Source: a virus. Taken from it: a stretch of 45,885 nt of DNA. Where the stretch lies: positions 1 to 45,885 of IMG/VR virus record IMGVR_UViG_3300015371_000074; one strand, written 5' to 3'. This document shows, in pieces, positions 1 to 9,300 of this stretch (position 1 is the stretch's first letter; each line of letters starts with the position of its first letter). The translations under genes and the position numbers were made by a program. The notes under the pieces were generated by a model that was not told the DNA's origin, made no database searches, and worked only from the letters and a program-made list of their open reading frames with translations.

Positions 1-460
1 CTGCTCCTTTTTGAGCACCGAATCGACGGTGAAGGAGCCGGACTGCGTCTTGAAGACGATGGCGTCGAGGGTGAGCGAGCCTGTCTGGGTCTTGAAGATG
101 ACCGCATCGAGAGTGAAGTCGTCCTCAACAACCAGAACCAGCCACGCATCGAGGGTGAAGGACCCGGTCTGCGTCTTGAGGAAGACCGCGTTGAGCGTGA
201 AGGAGCCGGTCTGCTCCTTCTTGAGAATCGAGTCGAGCGTGAACGACCCGGATTGCGTCTTGAGAAGGACCGCGTCGAGCGTGAAGGTGCTCGACTGCGT
301 CTTGAAGATGACCGCGTCAGCGGCAAATGACCCGGTCTGGGTCTTCTTGATGATGGAGTCAGCGCCGAACGACCCCGACTGGGTCTTTTTGATGACCGCG
401 TCGGCGCTGAACGAGCCGCTCTGCCCCTTCTTGATGATCGCGTCGAGGGAGAAATCATCC
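1..460. repeat. 42-bp tandem repeats
   Basis: Degenerate 42-bp units lie in register, for example starting near 171, 213, 255, 297, 339 and 381. Each contains a variant of CTGCGTCTTGA followed by GACCGCGTCGA on the plus strand. They encode the 14-residue protein repeat on the minus strand. The array continues past the left edge. Third positions vary and the amino acid pattern is kept, so selection appears to act on the protein. Confidence 0.85.
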
Positions 461-507
461 TCGACCGTGGTGGCCCCACCACCACGCAGCAGGAGGAGCA
501 GGGACAT
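1..507 (-). CDS. Repeat-containing tail-region protein (partial)
   Basis: The frame is open from an ATG at 507 to the window edge, so the C-terminus is missing. The start follows GGAG and a 7-nt spacer, five bases past the stop of the upstream gene. After a short Leu-rich and Gly-rich start (about 17 residues) the protein is almost wholly tandem 14-residue units with consensus GSFTLDAVLLKTQ plus S or T; about ten units are visible, interrupted once by a VVEDD variant. The same unit occurs in the genes at 1431-2006 and 20917-23295. Position at the distal end of the tail module suggests a fibre or other exposed tail protein. The function is inferred from position; I do not recognise the family. 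Confidence 0.75.
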   Translation of the reverse strand, partial: MSLLLLLRGGGATTVEDDFSLDAIIKKGQSGSFSADAVIKKTQSGSFGADSIIKKTQTGSFAADAVIFKTQSSTFTLDAVLLKTQSGSFTLDSILKKEQTGSFTLNAVFLKTQTGSFTLDAWLVLVVEDDFTLDAVIFKTQTGSLTLDAIVFKTQSGSFTVDSVLKKEQ

Positions 508-511
508 GGCC

Positions 512-1420
512 CTACTCCACGATGAACGAGATCAGCCAGCCTGTGTTGCCCGCTGCCGACGCCGTGATCTGCACGCACCGAAGGCCCTGGTTCTGCCGCA
601 GCAGGATGCCGTGCCCGTTGGCGATGAGATAGGGCGGCACCAGTTCCAGGCCACCCTGCGAGGCGATCTGGATGGTGGCAGCGTTGGTTTCCTCAGACGA
701 CAGGGAGTAGTTCCACAGGTCGGTGCTCTGGGTTGCCCCACCAGACGGCTTGAGTCGGCAGGTGATGTCTGCATCCAGCGAGGTCTGGGAGGTGTCGGGC
801 AGCCACGCCGTCTGTGCCGTGCCGCCTGTGCCCACCGCCGTAGTGCGTTCCAGCAGCCAGTCGAACACCACGCCAGTCACGGCGGTGGTGATGTTCGGAA
901 TCTGGCGGATGCTCATCACCCGCACCAGCAGCGTCGCATCGGCGTTGAAGAAGTCCCACATCACCGTGTTGGCGCTGTTGACGTGTACGGTCGAGGCGAT
1001 GTTGTAGAGATACGTGTTCTGCCACGCCGGGCGGGTCATCACCGCGCCGTAGCGATCCAGCCACACCCACGACGCTTCTCCGTCAGCCTCGGCGGTGGGC
1101 AGCAGGCCGTTGGTGCGTCCCACACCCATCGGGTTGCCGGTGACGGTGGCCCCGTGGGCCGCGAAGCCGCCCACCTGCGCCCGCAGGTTGGTGGAGGACG
1201 ACTGAACGACCGTCACATCACCGCTGACGCGGGTGACATCGACATCGAGGCCGTTAGTGGCATCACCCGGCAGGTCCACGGCGGTGCCGTCAGCGGTGCG
1301 GATGGCGTTGGCCACACGCTGGAGATGCTGGGCGGACACCGAGCCGCCATTGAGGGTGGTGACCTCTTCGGTCGAGATTGTGGTGCCTGATCCGGCTGTG
1401 ATCGGGACGTTGTCGGCCAT
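512..1420 (-). CDS. Putative distal tail protein, 302 aa
   Basis: ATG at 1420 with upstream GGAGG. It encodes 302 residues rich in Thr, Ala, Val and Gly with few charges, a composition typical of beta-rich virion proteins. There is no signal peptide and no recognisable catalytic motif. The N-terminal 100 residues (ITAGSGTTISTEEV, then AVDLPGDATNGLDVDVTRV) look like the adaptor segment seen in many phage structural proteins. It lies between two repeat-bearing tail genes in one operon, and its stop is 5 bases before the next start. It is probably a virion component. I do not recognise the family. Confidence 0.65.
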   Translation of the reverse strand: MADNVPITAGSGTTISTEEVTTLNGGSVSAQHLQRVANAIRTADGTAVDLPGDATNGLDVDVTRVSGDVTVVQSSSTNLRAQVGGFAAHGATVTGNPMGVGRTNGLLPTAEADGEASWVWLDRYGAVMTRPAWQNTYLYNIASTVHVNSANTVMWDFFNADATLLVRVMSIRQIPNITTAVTGVVFDWLLERTTAVGTGGTAQTAWLPDTSQTSLDADITCRLKPSGGATQSTDLWNYSLSSEETNAATIQIASQGGLELVPPYLIANGHGILLRQNQGLRCVQITASAAGNTGWLISFIVE

Positions 1421-1430
1421 CAGGCCCTCC

Positions 1431-2006
1431 TTAGCAGGTCACCACCACGGTTCCGGCTGGGTGAGATGTCGCCCCGTCCCCACGCACGATGGTGAGCGTG
1501 TCGGTGCCGCAGCCACCCACCACGGTCACGATCTCGTTCCCGATTTGGAGGGCATATGGGCACGTATCGGGGAAATCGTCGGGGTTGGTGATGATGATGA
1601 CGGTGTCGTCAGCGTCGATGCCCACTTCCAACTGGCCAACCGGCGCATCAGATTCATGGATCACGGCGTCGATGCCGAAGGTGTGGGTGCGCTCCACGGG
1701 GTCGGGGTCCACGATCTCGGCATCCAGGCCGAACGAGTCGCTGATCGTGTCCTTGATGACCGCGTTCAGGCCGATGACACCCGACAGGTTCCCCGCAGGG
1801 TCATACGGAGCGATGTAGGCATTGAGGCCGAATACGAAGAAGCCGTGGAGGTAGTCCGCCCGGACTTGGGTCCACCTGGCGAGGAGGTCGTCAAGAACGT
1901 CGCATAGCGGCGTCCCCGCCTCGTACCGCCCGATGTCGGCTGAGAGCACAACGGTGCTGCAATCTTCGGTTTCGCGGTGATCGTAGGTGCGGTCGTGCTG
2001 CCACAT
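1431..2006 (-). CDS. Tail-region protein with FGLDA-type repeats, 191 aa
   Basis: ATG at 2006, three bases after the preceding stop. The first 55 residues are acidic and probably helical. Residues about 56-130 carry four to five looser copies of the FGLDA(V/I) unit (FGLNAYI, IGLNAVI, FGLDAEI, FGIDAVI, VGIDADD), the same motif as the long repeats at both ends of the structural region. The C-terminal 60 residues contain three Cys. It lies between a tail-tip protein and the 302-residue gene. A virion role is inferred from position and shared repeats; the exact function is unknown. Confidence 0.65.
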   Translation of the reverse strand: MWQHDRTYDHRETEDCSTVVLSADIGRYEAGTPLCDVLDDLLARWTQVRADYLHGFFVFGLNAYIAPYDPAGNLSGVIGLNAVIKDTISDSFGLDAEIVDPDPVERTHTFGIDAVIHESDAPVGQLEVGIDADDTVIIITNPDDFPDTCPYALQIGNEIVTVVGGCGTDTLTIVRGDGATSHPAGTVVVTC

Positions 2007-2009
2007 GGA

Positions 2010-3656
2010 TCACCCCGCAAGGCGGACTGTAACCCAGAACGTGGACCCCGTCACTGGTGCAACGAACAAGGTGATCGTGCCCGCGTTCGGGTTTTCCGCG
2101 TAGTCGGCCCCTTGACGCAAACGGAGTCCGTTGACATACACCTCGCTCGACACGGCGGCGTAAACGATGGGGTCACCACCGCTAGAGAGGGTGAACGTCT
2201 TGCGTGTTCCGTTGGCCGATTCGTCCGGCTCGCCCTGCCAGATCGCCCCGGGCGAGCCGGTGGCCGTCGAGGAGCCCGCCGCAGCCACAATGCGCTTGGT
2301 CTGCGCGGTTCTATCGAGGATTGCCTCCCAAATCTGCCACGGATCGTCCAGTGACAGCCCGAAATCACCCTCGAACCGGGCGAACGTCATCGGATCACCC
2401 CCGGTGTTGGAGGGCAAAGTCGGGAACGAAATGGAGACTCGGCGCAAGGGCAGCGTCAAGATGAGCGGCTTCGCCAGGCCGTTGCCGTGTACGTACAGAA
2501 CGATGGTCACGATCTCGCCCGGCACCAGATGGCGCTTGACGCCGTTGTTCATGGTCGGCACGTCGTGGGCGTACCACGAGAGGCGCACCTGCCAGCCCGG
2601 CTTCGAGGCGTTCTTGATGACCCCGTCGTTGTCAACGCCAGGAGGGAAGTCCGAGTTGTTGGGCGGCACGATGGCCTCAGCACGAGCGTTGACCGAGTTC
2701 TGGGTGCCCAGCGTGCCGAACTGCACCTCGGCCTTCTGCCAGCGTCCGTACTGCGCCTGCGACACCGTGTTCTGGCGACGGGCGAACAGCACTCCGGACG
2801 GATCACCGGGGTCGGTGGAGGCCACGAACGGTGACCCGCCCCACACGAAGATGTCGTTGACGATGCCGGTGATGTCCTGGGTGGTGTCGAGTTCCCTGAA
2901 TCCGTAGGTGGCACCCGAGAAGGTGGTGTGCGAGGTCAGGACGGACCGCTTGTTGGGCCGATCACTGAACCCCCACGGGGAAAAGACCTTCTCAGGGGCG
3001 TGGTAGTGCAGGCGCTTGTTGGCGTCGAAGTAGTAGATGGCCCCGTTGTAGTAACTGATCCAGGCCATCTCCTGACGAGCGGTGATGCCCTGCTCCCCGG
3101 CGTTGAAGAAGCCCCACTTCGCGTCATACGGATGGACCCGGCCCACGTTGTCCACGAACGTGCTGACGTTGAACCCACTGGGCGTGTCGATGTAGTCGGT
3201 CCACAACTTGGTGACCAAGTCCCCAGCCTGGGTATCCCCATCCTCAGCCGGAAGGGCATGGAAGTGGTCGGCATCCCGGTGCGCCACCAGCCGGTCGAAG
3301 AGGATGTTGTAGTTGCTGCCGCGCAGGACGAAGTAGCGCGAGGTCACATCATCCAGGTCGGTGGTATCGACCACGGGGAACGCGAAGGTGCGGCCAACCT
3401 GCTGGACGTAACCCCCGAAGTAGCGGGTCCCATCCAGGTCAAGCATGATCTCGTCGCCCGTGGTGGCCGTGTCGTTCTGCATGAACCCCAGGTCCCGCCC
3501 CGTGTCCTTGAGGGTGAGCGTGAACGTGCCGATCCCGGCTCCTGACTGCGCCTCGAACCGGGCATTGGAGAACAGGACGTGATCGGTGATGTCTACGCCA
3601 GAACCGCCGAACCCTGCCGCACGGTGCATGACTGAGATTTCAGAGGGGGTGGGCAT
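2010..3656 (-). CDS. Minor tail protein, 548 aa (paralogue of the next upstream gene)
   Basis: ATG at 3656, overlapping the stop of the 896-residue gene. Two stretches align by eye with that neighbour: IVNDIFVWGG against MVNDALIWGAG, and RRVSISFPT against RNMRISFPT. Both proteins also share the order of a phage tail-tip type beta domain, a long central region and a C-terminal strand-rich segment (VYVNGLRLRQGADYAENPNAG here). This suggests an old tandem duplication. In actinophages the two or three large genes after the tape measure encode tail-tip components, and that is the inferred role. No catalytic motif is seen. Confidence 0.75.
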   Translation of the reverse strand: MPTPSEISVMHRAAGFGGSGVDITDHVLFSNARFEAQSGAGIGTFTLTLKDTGRDLGFMQNDTATTGDEIMLDLDGTRYFGGYVQQVGRTFAFPVVDTTDLDDVTSRYFVLRGSNYNILFDRLVAHRDADHFHALPAEDGDTQAGDLVTKLWTDYIDTPSGFNVSTFVDNVGRVHPYDAKWGFFNAGEQGITARQEMAWISYYNGAIYYFDANKRLHYHAPEKVFSPWGFSDRPNKRSVLTSHTTFSGATYGFRELDTTQDITGIVNDIFVWGGSPFVASTDPGDPSGVLFARRQNTVSQAQYGRWQKAEVQFGTLGTQNSVNARAEAIVPPNNSDFPPGVDNDGVIKNASKPGWQVRLSWYAHDVPTMNNGVKRHLVPGEIVTIVLYVHGNGLAKPLILTLPLRRVSISFPTLPSNTGGDPMTFARFEGDFGLSLDDPWQIWEAILDRTAQTKRIVAAAGSSTATGSPGAIWQGEPDESANGTRKTFTLSSGGDPIVYAAVSSEVYVNGLRLRQGADYAENPNAGTITLFVAPVTGSTFWVTVRLAG

Positions 3657-6346
3657 CAGAGCACTTCCTGGCGTGGAGGGACGGGGTTGTTGCCCTGGGA
3701 CTGGTCAGCGCAATAGATGAGCGGGTTCTCAGCCGAACCTGCGCACACGAGGCCCCAATGCAGGTGGGGACCCGTGACATCCCCAGAGTCTCCGGAGTAG
3801 GCGATCACCTGGCCCTGGAGCACCGAGGCTCCGTTCGCCACCAACCGCTCCGACAGGTGGGCGTAGGTGGTGCGGAAGCCGTAGAACGGGTGGTAGATGT
3901 GGATCATCATCCCGCCCGCTTCTTGGTCCTCGTACACCACGCTCCCATCAGCGGCGGCATACACGGGCGTGCCGATGCCCACACCGAAGTCCACCCCGTT
4001 GTGGAAGTGCTCGTAGTACGAGCCGTGCCAGTAGTACGAGGGCCACCCATCGGCCATCGACCCGAACGAGCCCGTGATGGGAGCGTTATTGACCGGGAGG
4101 ATGAACAGCGCCTCCGGGGCGGGCAGGCCAATGGTGTAGTAACTGCTGTCGTAGCAGACGTACACGTCGCCGGACGGTGCCTCCACCAGTTCGATCTCCC
4201 CGCGCTGAGGAGACGACTCGGCGTAGTCGGTCCCACCCCCAGATAGGGTCAGGCCATCCACGGTGACCCGGGTGGTTCCGAGTGCATAGGGGTTCCGGAC
4301 GCGATACGTCAGCCCTGACAGGTGGACCGCCGTCTCACAGATTCGGGCGAGCGTACCGCGCTCGCTGCATGGAATGCCGTCCTCGTCGGGGCCGATCAGG
4401 ATGGCCCCGGCAGGGGTCCAATCCTCGTACGTAATCACCACGGAGGTGTTGATCCGCACACGCTCCAACCACCACTTGGGCAGGCCCGTGATCTCACCGA
4501 AGTCCACACCCAGCATGAAGTAGTTGCGGCTGGGCATCAGCAGCCGGACGGTGGCCTCGATGGTGTCTCCGCTCTCCATGGACCCCTGGATCAGGGGGGC
4601 GGGCTGCGTGTGAGGCTCCTTGTAGAACTTCGACGGGTACAGCAGCCCGAACATGAACTCATGGAGTCCGGCGGGCTCGGTGTTGTTCATGTGAACGCCC
4701 GGGAAGGGGAACAGTTGGCCGGTAACATCGCGGTCGCTCATCGTCCCGGCCATAGTCAGGCTCACGTCCATAACGGCGACGACCGGCCAGTTGGGGTTGA
4801 TCGTGTTCGTCCCGGCCTGGTAGGCGGTGTACCGATTTATCCACTCGTGGATGCGATCACCTTCAACGGCGATGCCGCCATCGCCGTTGTTGTACCAGAA
4901 CTTGTCGGCAAAGACCCAGGTGTACTCCACCATCGGGCTGCCAGAAGCACCGACCGCCGACTCGAAGTAGTTGTCTCCGACGAAGGTCCACTTGTTGGGG
5001 GGAAAGCCGTCCCCCGACTCAATCGACACATGATCGGTGACGTTTCCGGTCTGCACCTGTTGGGTGCCCTTGAGGCCCAGGTCCGTCGTGGGGACCAGTC
5101 CGGCTCCCACCGTGATGCCGAGGTTCTTGAACGCATCCTCCGGGGCAACCGAGCACGACGGGGGTGGAGTCTCGCCCCGCTCCGGCTCCTCCGGCTCGTA
5201 CGGCTCCACGATGCTCCACGGCTCATCCAGTTCGTGGCTGAGGCGCAGTTCATACATCACGTTGTAGGGCGTAGGGAACGAAATGCGCATGTTTCGCACC
5301 GGGATCACGTCGGTGAAGCCATGGGCCTCGTTCGTGAAATCGACCTTGTGGGCCACCCGCAGGCCAGGTGCGAAGACCTTGCACTCCACGCTCACCCGGT
5401 CGTCTTTGTGACCCCGCTTGCTCGACGGAGAGCCGTTGATGATCGAGTCAGCGATGCGATCCACCGAGCCCTGGTGCCACACCTGCTGTCGGAAGCCGTT
5501 GGGGTTCTGCCAGCGGCCATGGAGTTCGATAGAGGCGTCGTCTTCGAGGCGGGAGAACACGATGTTGGGTGAGCCCTGACCCGCTCCCCAGATCAGGGCG
5601 TCGTTGACCATCTGGGTCCCGTCGTGGAACAAGTACATCTCTCGGTAGCCGACTTCACCCACCGTCGTGGGCTGATCGGTGAGCACAAATGGCGCATCCG
5701 GCTCGTTTACGTCGGTGTAAACGAGGTAGCGGTCCGGGTCGATGTAGAAGATGGCCCCGACAGATTCAGCCGTCTCTCGCATCATCAGGCCGAACATGGA
5801 GGTCGGCCCTGGCAGCCGGAACTCGACGTAGGGGTCCGGTGATCCGACCGTCTCCACCTTGGTGGTGTAGTCGATGCCGTCTACATCATCGAGGTACAGG
5901 CTGATTGACTCCTCAATCGCGTCCTCGTCCGAGGTCCCGGCAGGCCAGATGTTGTCATTGGCGGTGTCGGGATCGGCCTTGTTGTAGAGCACCCGGCGCT
6001 CGAACAGCAGGTTGCGGTCAGCGCCGATCAGGATGTGCTTGCGCGGGGTGATGTGCGGGCACGGGTAGCAGTTGGCGGTATGGCCCTCGAACCAGTAGTT
6101 GTGCTTGCGCTGGACGGCGTAGCCATCCCACTCCCGCACGCCATCGAGGAACAACTCCAGGGTCTTTCCGGCTGTGAACGACATCAACTGCGCGTCGTCG
6201 CGGATGACGACCTGGGCCTCACCGGGGAACCCGCTGGCACGAGCGGTGAACCAGCAATCGGTCACCACGCAGTCGGCGGTGATGTCGTTCCCGTCGTACT
6301 TGATCTGGACATCCACGGTGGGGTCCGGCTTGAGGTACGGACTCAT
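3656..6346 (-). CDS. Minor tail protein with C-terminal M23 peptidase domain
   Basis: 896 residues; ATG at 6346 overlaps the tape measure stop (ATGA). The N-terminal half resembles the following 548-residue tail protein. Residues about 755-885 form an M23/LytM metallopeptidase domain: HNGVD supplies the HxxxD zinc ligands and HLHWG the HxH motif, in the usual GSF...HNGVDF...TPVYAAADG...HLHWG context. M23 enzymes cut peptidoglycan cross-bridges. In a tail-tip protein this would help the tail cross the cell wall at DNA entry. A separate M23 endolysin is at 34143-34880, so this one is likely virion-borne. A central Pro/Glu-rich linker (EPYEPEEPERGETPPP) separates the modules. Confidence 0.85.
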   Translation of the reverse strand: MSPYLKPDPTVDVQIKYDGNDITADCVVTDCWFTARASGFPGEAQVVIRDDAQLMSFTAGKTLELFLDGVREWDGYAVQRKHNYWFEGHTANCYPCPHITPRKHILIGADRNLLFERRVLYNKADPDTANDNIWPAGTSDEDAIEESISLYLDDVDGIDYTTKVETVGSPDPYVEFRLPGPTSMFGLMMRETAESVGAIFYIDPDRYLVYTDVNEPDAPFVLTDQPTTVGEVGYREMYLFHDGTQMVNDALIWGAGQGSPNIVFSRLEDDASIELHGRWQNPNGFRQQVWHQGSVDRIADSIINGSPSSKRGHKDDRVSVECKVFAPGLRVAHKVDFTNEAHGFTDVIPVRNMRISFPTPYNVMYELRLSHELDEPWSIVEPYEPEEPERGETPPPSCSVAPEDAFKNLGITVGAGLVPTTDLGLKGTQQVQTGNVTDHVSIESGDGFPPNKWTFVGDNYFESAVGASGSPMVEYTWVFADKFWYNNGDGGIAVEGDRIHEWINRYTAYQAGTNTINPNWPVVAVMDVSLTMAGTMSDRDVTGQLFPFPGVHMNNTEPAGLHEFMFGLLYPSKFYKEPHTQPAPLIQGSMESGDTIEATVRLLMPSRNYFMLGVDFGEITGLPKWWLERVRINTSVVITYEDWTPAGAILIGPDEDGIPCSERGTLARICETAVHLSGLTYRVRNPYALGTTRVTVDGLTLSGGGTDYAESSPQRGEIELVEAPSGDVYVCYDSSYYTIGLPAPEALFILPVNNAPITGSFGSMADGWPSYYWHGSYYEHFHNGVDFGVGIGTPVYAAADGSVVYEDQEAGGMMIHIYHPFYGFRTTYAHLSERLVANGASVLQGQVIAYSGDSGDVTGPHLHWGLVCAGSAENPLIYCADQSQGNNPVPPRQEVL

Positions 6347-9300
6347 CGCGGTCGAACGAGGTTCGCCCTCTGCCGCAGCGTCTCTTCCACCGCCCGCGCG
6401 ATGGCCTCGATGTCGCTGTCATTCCTGACAGAGGGGTTGTTGATGTTGATCTGGATCATGCCGCCACCGCCCGCCTCGCTGGTCAGGAGATGGCGGGGGT
6501 TGCGCAGCACGGCGACCGTCTCGTTGCCCGCCTCACCCACAGTGATGGTCTGAGCCCCGCTGGTGCTGAACAGCCCGCCTGTGGCATACCCACCACCCGT
6601 GGGGCTATCCCCGGCGCTGCGATCCCTGGTGTTGGTGCCGGACGTGTTGTTGAGCGGCACCTGGTTGCCCACGTCGCCCAGCCATGTGTCGTAGTCCTCG
6701 CGGATTTGCTCAAACGCATCCGCGATGTCCTCGGTCACGCCGGTCAGAATCTCGCCGGACTCGACATACACCCGGCGAATCTCGTCCTGAGCGAGGGTGA
6801 CGAAGTTCATGCCACGCCCGATCTGGGCGTCGATCTCCTGGGCGAGGATGTCGGCCTCGTCCTGGAGCATGCCGAGGTATTCCTCACCGGCAGCGGTGTA
6901 CTTCTCCAGGTCCCGCTCGCGCTCGATCTGCTGGATGGCGAAGACCGCATCCTGGAGCGCGCGGAGGTTCTGCTCGTCAACGATGGTGATCTGGTTCTCG
7001 AACTGAACACCCTCGTTCTTGAAGATGTCGCGCTGGTCGTTCAGGTTGGCCTGCGCGAACTGGGCCTCAATCCGGGCCTGCTCCATCTTGGCCGCAGCCT
7101 CAGCCGGGGTCGCCCCGCTGGTAGTGAACTGCGACGTGGCCAGCGAGAAGTTGATCTGGCGCTGGCTCATGTCCAACTGCCGCGCCTGCATGCGGCGGCT
7201 GATGAGCGTGTTCGCCCGCTGGAGTTCGAGGTTCTCGCGCTCCGCGAGGCCCACCGCGCTGGCCTGGGCGTCACCGACCTGCCCGGTCAACCCCACGAGG
7301 TCACTCAGCGTGCGGCGTGCGACCGTCAACTGCTGGTTGTAGGCAGCGGTGTTGACGGCCAACTGGCGCTGCATCAGATCGCCACGGATGGAGGCGATCT
7401 GGTCGCCGTATGCCTCCAGGCGGCTCAGGTCTTGTGGGCTGACCCCGATCTCGATGGCTGCCGCCCGACCCTGCGCCCTGCGGGCTGTGATCGCGGCCAT
7501 GGCGTCCTGTGCGGCCCCACCGAAGGCGGCGCGGGCACGGCCTGACGCGGCATCACCCGTATCGAAGGTGGTGCCGAACGGCAGCGGACGGTTGAGGGCG
7601 AAGCGGCGGAAGTCGGTGATGGGGCCGGTGAGCCGCGTCTGATTCTGGAACTGATCCTGAATCTGCATCATCGCGGCGTTGCGCTGACGCTCATTGGCCC
7701 GGTACGACTCACGCCCGGACGGCATCTCCAGGGCCTTGCCGAGGTCCTTGACGATCCCCGCCAGGTCCTCGACATCCATGACCATCTCGCCGTTGGCGTC
7801 GCGGAGCGCGACCGAGCCATCACGGACGGCTGCGGCCAACTCATTCGCGCCCAACGTGTCGAGCAGCGCGGCCTGCTGGAACTGTTCCTGGTTGGGGAGC
7901 CCTAGACCCATCGGGGTGCCTGGCTCAAACCGGGCGGTCTGCCCGACCTGCGCCAGTTCGCGGTTCATGTTGTCCGCGAAGCCCTCGAACGCCTTGTCGC
8001 GCATCTCCCCGACGTTCGGGCGACCCATGAGGTCATCGAAGAAGCCGCGCACACCCTCATCGAAAGCGGTGAAGGCCCCTGTCGGACCCTGCGGGCGAAT
8101 CCGCTCGAACTCGTTGCCGATGATTTCATCGAGGGACTGCTGCGCACCGATGGCCGTGCCGAACAGCCCGCCCGTAGGACGGACCAGGCCCGGGGCAATG
8201 CCGAACTCCTGGGCGTTGGGAGCCTGCGTCCGCAGGTTCTCCATCATCCGCAGCAGGTCACGCTGCTGCACGGCGCGGTTGGTGGCGACGACCGCACCAA
8301 CCTGCCCCTCGATGAGGGCTCGTTGCTCCGCAGTCGGCTCAAAGCCCGCCTGGGCGAAGCCACCAGCGACCGCACCGGAGACGGTGCCCCGCTCCTGTGC
8401 CGCCTGTGCCAGTTGCTCCTGGACCCGCTTGGTCGTGGCGTTGAAGCCGGTCAGCGTCTCCGCGCCTTCCCCGGCGATCTTGCCCAGCGCGTCGAGGCCC
8501 GCCTGAGCGAGCCCCATGGCAGCCTGGAAGATGAGCCCACCAGCGACGATGGCGGGCGTCAGGGCGGCGAGGTTGGCGATCTGGAGCCTGAGCGGCGCAA
8601 CGCCCTTGACCGCATCCTCAAGTTCTGGCCGGAGTCTCCCTTCGAGTTGCTCGGCCCGGACCCTGCGCTTTTGCGCGACCTGCCGCTCCGACTCCAACTG
8701 GGCTTCCCGCTCCGGGGTGAACGCCTGCCCGGTTCGGGTGTCGATTCCCGTCGCACGCTCTTGGCGGAGGATGGCCTCCGTCCCGAGTTCGACCTGGCGC
8801 TGCTCTCCAGCGATCCGGCCTGCGCGAGTAATGGCCCTCGACAGAATGCCTGCCTGTCGGGCCTTCGCTGTCGCCGGACCACGCGCCACGCGCTGGGCCA
8901 CGAACTGACCAATGGCGGTGGATAGCGCCCGCACCGGGGTCGAGGCCAGTCGTTCCTGAATCTCGCTCTGCTGTTCAGCGACGAACTCCAGCGTGCCCTC
9001 GGTCTGGTTGCGGGACTGCGACTCGATCCTGGAGATCAGGGCCGGGTCCACACCCGCTGCGATGGCCTCGGCCTGAACGCTGGAGGGACCCCGCGAATAG
9101 CGTCCGAGCCGGGACAGCCCGCTGGAGCCGCGTCCGCCACCGCCTGGGCCGAATCCACCCGGCGCGCCCGCGAACCCGAAGCCACCCTGGCCAGGAGGTG
9201 GACCTCCGCCACCGACAGGAGAGGCAGGTCCAGCAGCGCCCACGTTGACCATCCGTTGGCCGACGTTGACCCCGACCCCAGCCGCTCCCAGGTTCCAGCG

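Noticed and set aside
1-460. CRISPR array
   Set aside because: Units are contiguous 42-bp degenerate repeats with no spacers and keep an open reading frame.
11-1390. Plus-strand open frame of 459 codons
   Set aside because: It is the complement of the repeat gene and the 302-aa gene. Its residues mirror the minus-strand repeat, and no ribosome site supports it.
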